Of a DNA stretch of 64,000 nucleotides, positions 1 through 7,982 are shown piece by piece. Below the pieces are notes generated by a model. The model saw nothing but the letters and a program-made list of their open reading frames with translations, did no database searches and was not told the origin of the DNA. A program made the translations under genes and the position numbers. The stretch lies in NCBI RefSeq assembly GCF_048569485.1, contig NC_134354.1, positions 510,566,869 to 510,630,868 on the forward strand, read 5' to 3'. The DNA comes from Anomaloglossus baeobatrachus. Lineage: Eukaryota; Chordata; Amphibia; Anura; Aromobatidae. How positions within the stretch are numbered: position 1 is the stretch's first letter; each line of letters begins with the position of its first letter.

Positions 1-388
1 TTCTGGATGACTTTGTGGGAAGCTCCAGAAGGGCCTGTAGCTCTTCTGTGCTAATGGAGTCAGGTACAGCTTTTCCAGCCAGTCTCCACATCTCAACAAG
101 CTTCTGCATACTTTCAATGGTGGACTCCTCTTCAGTCTCTTGCTCACTTTCTTCACTTTCAGTTTTTGGTGCAGCACTTTTCAAAATATTTTTCCAAGTG
201 TCCAGATCTATCTTTTCGGGAGCACTGGGCTTCTCTTGGTTTCTTATGCAGTGGGTCAGCATCAACATTCTGCATTGCATGAGCTGGTGAGAAATTCTTG
301 AGGGGAACTGTCTATTGATCCCTTCCCTTATTAGAACGTGGACCGTAGAACACCTAAAGGTGCGTAGGAATGCGTTCATGAAACCCAT
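1..388 (-). CDS. TRMT10C: TRMT10C (MRPP1), N-terminal part, cut by the window edge
   Basis: The minus strand reads from ATG at 388-386 without a stop to base 1, about 129 codons, and continues beyond the window. Residues near 62-70 (KIDLDTWKNI) and 98-125 (LVEMWRLAGKAVP, then STEELQALLELP) match the N-terminal region of vertebrate TRMT10C as I remember it (ELDKWKTTMKS, EMWRLLGREVP, TEEELKTLME). TRMT10C is the methyltransferase subunit of mitochondrial RNase P, acting in the matrix in tRNA purine-9 methylation and 5' processing. The first 45 residues are rich in Arg and Leu and poor in acidic residues, as expected of a mitochondrial targeting peptide. An acidic Glu/Ser-rich linker follows at about residues 78-93. 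A splice acceptor (TTATTCTTGCAG) ends at 408, so the exon starts at 407 with a short 5'UTR. This agrees with the mammalian gene, whose coding region lies in one exon. The SAM-binding TRM10 domain is outside the window. Confidence 0.85.
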   Translation of the reverse strand, partial: MGFMNAFLRTFRCSTVHVLIREGINRQFPSRISHQLMQCRMLMLTHCIRNQEKPSAPEKIDLDTWKNILKSAAPKTESEESEQETEEESTIESMQKLVEMWRLAGKAVPDSISTEELQALLELPTKSSR

Positions 389-407
389 TTCCAGGCTTTG
401 TGAAAGA

Positions 408-1414
408 CTGCAAGAATAACAGAAAATTATATTAAAATAATGCATAAAGAGAAACTCATATGTCTATCCTAATACAATAAGGCCCAAGAGTTCCTTCATC
501 AATGACCAACCCAAATGACCTCTGGCAAGAGATCCATTATGTGCTAATTCCCTTTTTTCTGGATTTTTGTGGTATTTGAAGACTACTAGGTGCCAGAATA
601 ATGGAATTTTATAGTGTTTAGCTTCTATTTTTGTAGCTCTTCAAATATGGATACGGCTAAATACAGACGTCATTGCATGATTCTGCTGCTACACAAGTCC
701 CACCTAGCTAAAATTACGCATCCTGTACTCAATGTACTCTAATCATACAGGCCTCAATTCATCAAGACTGGCGATTTTGTCAGGGGAATATATACACATG
801 ATTTGTGAAAGGGTGCACGCCTCTTAATAAATCAGGAGCGTCTGATGAGTGTTGTGCACCAGTCTTTGACAGGAGCAAGATTTCTGGCAGTCGGATAACC
901 ACATAATGAATTGCATGAGATCTGACATCACAACCCTATTCTGCGCATTTTGGCACAGCTGTGAGAAACTGGAGTGAAAATGTCAAGTTTACATGACATT
1001 TTGAGACAACATTTTGAGACTTTTCAAAGCAATTTACGTGGGAATTCGGAGCAATCAGGGCCACAGTGTTGTGGAGGAAAAAATATCTTAATTTCTTAGT
1101 GATTTTGCTTGCAATATTTTGGCTAAAAATGCTGCAGCCAGATGTTACAATAAGATGCACTTTGCTTGGAGAGCAATTTTGCAGAAGCTTCTCAATATAA
1201 TCAAGGAAACACGCAATATTTTTTTACCGTATCATTTCAAGTGTTAGACATTTTGTACTTTCTGTCATAAAACACCTTCATATGGTCCAATTGTTCTGCA
1301 CAGGACGAGGTTACACAAAAAATGTTGCAACTTTGCACATCAGTTTTCGGCAGCTCCACCAAAATAGATCTAGCTGGCGCGCAACAGGGTGTGGGAAATT
1401 CATTACAAAATTGC
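408..1414 (-). other. Upstream intron of TRMT10C; no gene seen
   Basis: This is noncoding DNA 5' of the TRMT10C coding exon on its own strand, presumably part of its first intron. The 750-850 stretch (CTCAATTCATCAAGACTGG and the following AATAAATCAGGAGCGT) resembles an old interspersed repeat, but I cannot assign it. I see no conserved exon. Confidence 0.5.
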
Positions 1415-1962
1415 AAGGTCAGTGTGCCATCATCTGCTGTGAATGGTAGATCTGTGTTATGAGGTGGGGCAAGGTCAGTGTGCCATCATCTGCTGTGAAT
1501 GGTAGATCTGTGTTATGAGGTGGGGCAAGGTCAGTGTGCCATCATCTGCTGTGAATGGTAGATCTGTATTATCAGGTGGAGCAAGGTCAGGTGTGCCATC
1601 ATCTGCTGTGAATGGTAGATCTGTGTTATCAGGTGGAGCAAGGTCAGGTGTGCCATCATCTGCTGTGAATGGTAGATCTGTGTTATCAGGTGGAGCAAGG
1701 TCAGGTGTGCCATCATCTGCTGTGAATGGTAGATCTGTGTTATCAGGTGGAGCAAGGTCAGGTGTGCCATCATCTGCTGTGAATGGTAGATCTGTGTTAT
1801 CAGGTGGAGCAAGGTCAGGTGTGCCATCATCTGCTGTGAATGGTAGATCTGTATTATCAGGTGGAGCAAGGTCAGGTGTGCCATCATCTGCTGTGAATGG
1901 TAGATCTGTATTATCAGGTGGAGCAAGGTCAGGTGTGCCATCATCTGCTGTGAATGGTAGAT
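1415..1962. repeat. 57-bp minisatellite, about 10 copies
   Basis: The phrase GCCATCATCTGCTGTGAATG recurs at about 1426, 1482, 1538, 1595, 1652, 1709, 1766, 1823, 1880 and 1937. The first three periods are 56 bp and the rest 57 bp. The 57-bp copies are nearly identical, differing mainly at one G/A site (TGTGTTATC or TGTATTATC). Because 57 is divisible by three, long open frames run through it on both strands. The minus-strand frame encodes a 19-residue repeat (LPFTADDGTPDLAPPDNTD), but nothing else supports a gene. Confidence 0.95.
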
Positions 1963-2203
1963 GTGCTTCCGAACTAAGACACTGACTTTTTGTAAAATCC
2001 ATGTTCGGTACGAACCCCAAACTTTACAGTTAGGGTTCGCTCATTTCTACACATCATCCAACAATGTTACATCATCTGCCAGAAACAGCAGTGCCAACAT
2101 TACTAGATTGCACCTGTGTGGGGGGTGAGTATACACTGTTTATAATTTCTACAGCACCCTGAATTGATTCAGGGGATTGTCCAGTAGTGGAAAATGTCTT
2201 TAA

Positions 2204-2803
2204 AGGGAACCAATCACCAGGATTTTTGTATATAACCTAAAGCCAGTGCTATACTGGCACTATCAGGCTGATTCTATACATACCTGTAGTGGCCAGCTCG
2301 GATGTATAGGTTTTGAAATCCAAAAAAGAATAGTTTATAAAATGAGCAACTTCTTGAGTGACAGCAGCTGAGGATCAGATAATATATTCAGTTATCCTGT
2401 CCCCGTTAGAATTAGCATAAGTATACAATCAATTTAACTTTTCACTAGGAAGGACCTGTGTGAGGTCATACCCATGTGACCTGGTACCCAGCTTTGTTGG
2501 TTGAGGCCCCGCCCCTTCTGGTCACATGGGTATGACATCACACAGGTCCTTGCAAGAGACACAGTGAGTGGTTTGTATAATACTTATGCTAATTCTAACA
2601 GGGGGAGGGGATAACTATGAATATATGATTGCTCCTTTGCTGAGGTCACTCAACAAGCAGCTAATTTTATAAACTTTACTTTTTTGGATTTCAAAACCTA
2701 AACATCCGAGCTGACCACTACAGGTATGTATAGAATCAGCCTGATAGTGTCAGTATAGCACTGGCTTTAGCTTATATACGAAAATCCTGGTGATTGGTTC
2801 CCT
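2204..2803. mobile_element. T2-like MITE with long inverted repeats (copy 1)
   Basis: A 600-bp foldback element flanked by TTAA on both sides (2200-2203 and 2804-2807). Its ends are AGGGAACCAATCACCAGG and the complement. The terminal inverted repeats extend about 130 bp, to the GGATTTCAAAACCTA region. There is no coding capacity. The TTAA target plus AAAGGG-type end fits the T2 MITE group described from Xenopus. Further copies of the family lie at 6190 and 51901. Confidence 0.85.
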
Positions 2804-2812
2804 TTAAGGGAT

Positions 2813-3100
2813 TGGTCACTTCATTGATGCTGATAACGTATCTCAAGGATAGGTTATCCGCATCAGAAGGGTAGGTGTCAGACACCCCTCAGCAGTGTGC
2901 ACCAGAATACCGCTTTGTCACCTTGTTTAGTGACTGCTCCTATATACTGCAGATGAGATCCCATTCAATAGAAGAGGGGCTGATTCACAGAGCTGCGGGG
3001 TTCTGCACACGGTTAGCATTTGGCTGGATCCGGTGACAGGTGTCTGACCCCACCGATCTGATACTGATGACCTATCCCAAGTGTTTCACCTCACCTGATG
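2813..3100. repeat. Foldback repeat of the 'GATGACCTATCC' type
   Basis: The left arm (TTGATGCTGATAACGTATCTC, GGATAGGTTATCC, then GGTGTCAGACACCCC) pairs with the right arm (GGTGTCTGACCCCACCGATC, then GATGACCTATCCCAAG). The same family appears twice more in inverted form at 59.13-59.49 and 59.95-60.36 kb. It is a non-coding foldback element; the superfamily is unknown. Confidence 0.6.
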
Positions 3101-3440
3101 AAAGGGTGTGCATGCAGGACTATAGGACAGGAGCCGGGTCACAGGCCATCACACTGGTCCAGCATCACTGCTGGGAGGACGGCCACTAGCACACGTGGAG
3201 CCATGTCCACCATCACCCTTGTAATGGGCAGGCTATAGTGCAGCTGATGGAGGAAATCCACTCAGGATGGAATTGCTGTGGATTGTACCTGTGGAATGGC
3301 ACACGTATAATCTGCAGTGCAGCGTTACACATTTCAAGGATTGGTCATTTCTCGAGCCTGGAAAATCCAATGATGCGGATTTCACATAGGGGTTTTCCCT
3401 CATATGTGAACGTCACCTAGGAGGAAAGGGATTACCTGGT
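3101..3440. other. No gene or repeat recognised
   Basis: Unique-looking sequence between a foldback repeat and the GC-rich block that follows. Short open frames are present but look random. Confidence 0.4.
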
Positions 3441-3760
3441 GACTACACAATGCTGCTGCGCCCAGCTGATGCCTGCCTAGGTCACCAGGGCAGGGGGCAA
3501 TAGGAAGGGCAGCAGTGACAGACAGCATATGCCCCAGAGCAGGGCGCCGGACCCCTGAGGGCACGTACAGCTCTCCACACACACACAAGTACCTACTGCT
3601 CCACACATGCCCGCCGCGCAGGACCAGGACACACTCACTTCCTCTTCCGGTGCAACTCTCTACTCCTTCCCCAAGTGACGGACACCACAGCTCAGCCTGC
3701 TGCATACTGAGCATGCGCCGTGACGAGGTAATAATGGCGCCATCCCTTGCTTGCATGTCA
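3441..3760. promoter_or_regulatory. CpG-rich block, candidate shared promoter of TRMT10C and TXNL4B
   Basis: This GC- and CpG-enriched stretch lies in otherwise AT-rich DNA, between the minus-strand TRMT10C coding exon and the plus-strand TXNL4B exons. It holds an ETS-like CTTCCGG at 3644-3650, a CATGCGCC motif resembling NRF1 sites at about 3712-3719, and a YY1-like AATGGCGCC near 3733. A minus-strand GTGAGT (complement at 3633-3638) and a plus-strand GAGGTAATA near 3726 could be first-exon splice donors for the two genes. Both genes need an upstream noncoding exon, because their coding exons begin after splice acceptors. This is inference from position and composition only. Confidence 0.35.
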
Positions 3761-3914
3761 GCTTTGGAGAGGCGGGAGCACCGACTGCTACTGAGTATAG
3801 TAGGCCCTGTACGCCTATATATGACCATACATCTACAGGGTATTCATATGCGTGTGTGTACAGATACAGTGTCATACAGATTACATGTATACATACATAC
3901 AGATATATGTGTAT

Positions 3915-3957
3915 AATATATATATATATATATATAGAGATAGATATATAGATAGAT

Positions 3958-3994
<37 letters not shown>

Positions 3995-4012
3995 GTATTT
4001 TATATATAAAAA
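3915..4012. repeat. AT/GATA microsatellite
   Basis: A run of TA dinucleotides interrupted by GATA-like units (TAGATAGATAGAGA). The short open frames across it rich in Tyr and Ile are artefacts. Confidence 0.9.
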
Positions 4013-4373
4013 TATATCTGATTAGTGTGTCCCCCACTACAGACTCTGGGGTGCTGCTGTATACGGCGCTGGTGTGTATATACCGTGGTCCAGCAGATGC
4101 ACACAGTGATAGCAGCAGGTCCCCCTGTACCTTGGTACATCACACTTTCGGATTTCTTTGTGACCTGCTGTGGAATTTGTGTGATTTTTGGATTCTGCTT
4201 CTGATTTAACCCTTGGAGACACCACATGCTACATATTTTTCCCCAGACCACTTGTATAGGGTTTTGTAAACCCCCATTGGCCTTGGCTCACACTTACATT
4301 AGTCTCCATTATGAGCTTCCATTATTTTTGCTAGAAGAAAAATCACAGCATGTTGCAATTTTTGGGGGGTTAA

Positions 4374-4654
4374 CCCTCAACGGGTGAGGTGGGATTATTG
4401 TCATGCAACTGGTGATGTGGGGCTTCCTATACCCCAGTGTTTAGAAATCTCTAATCTTTACAGAAAATGCAAAGATCACGTTTGTTTTAATCATTCTCTT
4501 GAATAATTGATTACACATGAATATACCAAATTTTTGACACCCACAAGTATCAGAAAATGTAATACATTGATGATTCATACCAGCATTTTCCAATGAATGC
4601 CAGCTGAACAAAATGTCCCTGGGGTGTTGCAAACCCCACCTCACCAGCTGAGGG
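4374..4654. mobile_element. piggyBac-like MITE, 281 bp
   Basis: Flanked by TTAA at 4370-4373 and 4655-4658. The ends are CCCTCAACGGGTGAGGTGGG and CCCACCTCACCAGCTGAGGG, an imperfect terminal inverted repeat of about 20 bp. A TTAA target with CCC...GGG termini is the piggyBac pattern. There is no transposase frame, so it is non-autonomous. Confidence 0.75.
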
Positions 4655-5290
4655 TTAAATAGACAGATCCACAAATGAGAACTAAATGAGCCCCATATTA
4701 GTTAGTTGGGTCCGTGAGGGACTTTGTGTCACTTATGGGACATGAAACGCTGGTGTGAACTCGGCCTGACCTACTCCATACGGTAATGTGAGCAGAATCT
4801 GCAGCCAATATACCACATATGGGATGGGTAGAACTCTATGGCTCGTGTGGGCATCTTGCTTACTTGTTTGAAGTCCTGCTGTCTTGAGAACTTGTTTTTG
4901 ATCTCCAAATGCTAGAAGATGTCTTATTTTGAAAGTGTTTATCTTAATAGATAGCTCCTTATAAAATGCAGTATTACATGACACCCATCCAGATAAATGG
5001 CCAGTAATGTCATGCAAAGATGGCTTGAGCCCAGCAGAATGGGAGAAGCCCATATAGACTGGATCTTCTCTCTGGCTCATATGTGTTTTTCTTAGCATCA
5101 GCGAATTTGAAGCTGAAGTATTCTTCATCCAATTCCATGTGGCGACATCAAAAGGCGCTCCGGTACACAGCACCCGGGGTCTCCACCAACCTATACAGCA
5201 CTTTCAGTCACAAAGGTTGGGCTTACAGGGAAGAAAATGCTATGATAGTGAAGTGGAGGATCTCAATTCAGCTGGCAGTCATTTCATGTC
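4655..5290. other. No gene recognised
   Basis: AT-rich sequence. The longest minus-strand open frame (4733-5173) has no recognisable motif and no bordering splice sites that I trust. Confidence 0.4.
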
Positions 5291-5295
5291 TTTAA

Positions 5296-5501
5296 GGCTA
5301 GTTTCACATATCCGGCTGTTTGCCGGTTTGACGGATGCGGCGCACGCCAGTACAGTGTATACAGTACACTGGCAGCGCAACAAGCTCCGGTCACATGCTG
5401 TCATGTGACCGGAGCATGGGACCCGGAAGTTGCGTCGCTGCCACTGTACTGTATCATACTGTACTGGCGTGCGCCGCATCCATCAAACCGGCGAAACTAG
5501 C
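5296..5501. mobile_element. Harbinger-type MITE with long palindromic body
   Basis: A 206-bp foldback. The left end AGGCTAGTTTCACATATCCGG pairs with the right end CCGGCGAAACTAGC. TAA lies on each side. The centre is a nearly perfect hairpin around GTCACATGCTG/TCATGTGACC at about 5390-5410. No coding capacity. The superfamily is inferred from the 3-bp TAA target and GGC-type ends. Confidence 0.65.
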
Positions 5502-5712
5502 TAACAACTGCACTTCCTACGTGGCTCTGGTGACGTGAACTATCTATATGCCTGTGAAGCTGTATGTTTGGATCATATCACAGCTGTAATATTGGCCAGA
5601 AAATAGCCAGTATGCAGGCATATGAATAACTGTGAGGGGGTACGAAGCACACTGTTTTTTTTTTTCTCAAGATGTCATTATAGGTTATAAAGGGGTAGCA
5701 TCATCTTCTTAA

Positions 5713-6185
5713 AGGGAACCTGTCATGTGGAAAAACAGTATTAGCCTGCAGATATGGGGTTAGTCTGCAGGTTGATAGCATTCTGTACCTGCCTGGCACG
5801 CACAGTTAGAGCCTCGCTGCTGGGAGGAAATTAACACTATTCCTCCTGGCAGTGTTTGGCTTCTAGCTATCGGGGTGGCATAGGTGCGGGTTCAGTCACT
5901 GCTCAATGTATAGTAAGTAGTGGATGTAACCATGCACCCAGCTATGACACACAACCGGTTCTAATGCGGTGACAGCTGCCACTCACTACACAATGAGCGA
6001 TGACTGAACCCGATTTTACTTGACATGTGTCCATATCCTAACTGCTAGATCTGCAGCAGTGAAAACATTGATTTTAGCAAAATGACAGCAAACAGCTCAG
6101 TAAGTGACATCGCTGAAATCAGAGTCTCTGTCTCTCCATTATGCTGCTGTCAGATTTGGAGCAAAAACCTGGTGACAGATTTCCC
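5713..6185. mobile_element. T2-like MITE, second subfamily
   Basis: TTAA at 5709-5712 and 6186-6189 flank ends AGGGAACCTGTCATG and CTGGTGACAGATTTCCC. It ends exactly where the next T2-like element begins, so the two share one TTAA. The ends resemble the element at 50492-51449 (AGGGAACCTGTCAACAG). Confidence 0.6.
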
Positions 6186-6189
6186 TTAA

Positions 6190-6804
6190 AGAGAACCAAT
6201 CACCAGGATTTTCGTATATAAGCTAAAGCCAGTGCTATACTGGCACTATCAGGCTGATTCTATACATACCTGTAGTGGTCAGCTCGGATGTTTAGGTTTT
6301 GAAATCCAAAAAAGTGAAGTTTATAAAATTATCAGCTTGTTGAGTGACAGTTGCACTGGAGCAGATCATATATTCATAGTTATCCCCTCCCCCTGTTAGA
6401 ATTAGCATAAGCATTATACAAACAACTCACTGTGTCTGTTGCAGGACCTGTGTGAGGTCATACCCACGTGACCAGAAGGGGCGGAGCCGCAGCCGCCAAA
6501 GCTGGATACCAGGTCACATGGGTATGACATCACACAGGTCCTGCAACAAAGTGAGTTGTTTGTATAATGCTTATGCTAATTCTAACAGGGGGAGGGGATA
6601 ACTATGAATATATGATCTACTCCAGTGCAGCTGTCACTCAAACAGCTGCCGATTTTTTTTATTTTTTTTTTTTAATAAACTTTTTGGATTTGAAAGCCTA
6701 AACATCCGAGCTGACTACTACAGGTATGTATAAAATCAGCCTGATAGCGCCAGTATAGCACTGGCTTTAGCTTCTATATGAAAATCCTGGTGATTAGTTC
6801 CCTT
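6190..6804. mobile_element. T2-like MITE (copy 2 of the 2204 family)
   Basis: The left end AGAGAACCAATCACCAGG follows the TTAA at 6186-6189. The right end CCTGGTGATTAGTTCCCT is followed by TTCA, so the right TTAA has drifted. The inverted arms match copy 1 (TATACTGGCACTATCAGGCT and complement). A T-rich tract near 6652-6675 interrupts one arm. Confidence 0.8.
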
Positions 6805-7090
6805 TCATGTAAGGAAGAAGTGAATCCAGCCGAAAGGAGAAGTAGAATTCTGAAGTCCTTCCTTCATTTTGCCCTTTCTCTGGCTAAAAGAAAAAACTGA
6901 CCAAAGAACTGACACGTTTTTTTAAGGGGTTATCCCTTTTAAAATGTTATTGTTCTATAGGGTTGCAGAGGTCTGAAATAAAAAAATGGGGCAGTTACTC
7001 CCCTGAGTCCAGTACTGCCTGTCCAAGCAAACACCTAAACCTCAATCCATACCCATAATCTGCGTAGGGTCATAAATACAAACACAACAT
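6805..7090. other. No gene recognised
   Basis: Intergenic sequence between a MITE and a foldback element; nothing identifiable. Confidence 0.4.
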
Positions 7091-7592
7091 GCCCAAAGGG
7101 CAACTAGAGGTACCCTAAACTCAAGATTAATAAAACTTAACTTTTAATCCTAACAAATTAACACAGATCAATCTAAAATCAGTAGCAGGTAGAGCAATCA
7201 AACATATACTAAATCACGTATCCAGCCGCGGACCAGACACTGAGTAAGTGAACAACTGTCCTACAATAATTGTCAGAGTGATATTGCCCTACCCTGCCTA
7301 ATAAAAGCTAACTAATAGCCTCAACAACATGTTTCACTGGGCCTGGCTTCATCAGGGGGCTAAGGCTATATATATATATATATATATATTAGTATGTATG
7401 TAGGTATGCTTACTCTTACAGTTGTTCACTTACTCATAGTGTCCGGTCCGCGGTTGGATTTGTGATTTAGTACATGTTTGATTGCTCTACCTGCTACTGA
7501 TTTCAGATTGATCTTTGTTAATTTGTTAAGATTACAAGTTAAGTTTTATTAATCTTGAGTTTAGGGTACCTCTAGTTGTTGCATTTGGTTAG
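7091..7592. repeat. Foldback element with about 165-bp arms
   Basis: The left arm (AACTAGAGGTACCCTAAACT through AAGTGAACAACTGT) is the complement of the right arm (ACAGTTGTTCACTTACTC through GGTACCTCTAGTTG). The loop holds a TA microsatellite and the phrase TTTCACTGGGCCTGGCTTC. It is a MITE-like foldback; I see no clean target duplication and no coding frame. Confidence 0.7.
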
Positions 7593-7982
7593 GGACCCCA
7601 TAAATAAGAGATTACCGTGAAGTTGGTATGGGGCAGTAATGAATTGATCAATACATTGGCTAAATATCTCTTTTTTCCAAATAATCCTCAGCAGTTATGC
7701 AATGTCACATTTTCAATTTTTCATATGGCTAGTTGTATTTTTTCATTCCTTATGTATTATAAAGCGGTTATGCTTGTCCATATTACTCTGAATTTGGTGT
7801 GCAGCCTTCATTTTATATAGATTGTGTATTTTTTGGCTAGCACCCTGTTCACATTTACCATGGTGTTCCAGCAGTCTTTTTTGATGGTTATGCATGGAAT
7901 AACAGACCTGAATTAGCGATTTATTAAATGTTTCCTGCCCTCCTGTCTTTTAGAAACACTCTGAGGCCAAACCCTGCAAATC

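Noticed and set aside
15-290. Plus-strand 91-aa frame at the left edge
   Set aside because: It is the shadow of the TRMT10C coding exon on the minus strand, which has clear family motifs and a splice acceptor.
1475-2020. 181-aa minus-strand frame with 19-residue acidic repeats
   Set aside because: It is produced by a 57-bp minisatellite; other frames are equally open and there is no gene context.
3400-4037. Overlapping frames of 125-142 aa in the CpG-rich block
   Set aside because: GC-rich or microsatellite-driven frames on both strands, with no recognisable motif; more likely a promoter region.
4733-5173. 146-aa minus-strand frame
   Set aside because: No family resemblance, repeat or splice signals that I trust; likely chance.
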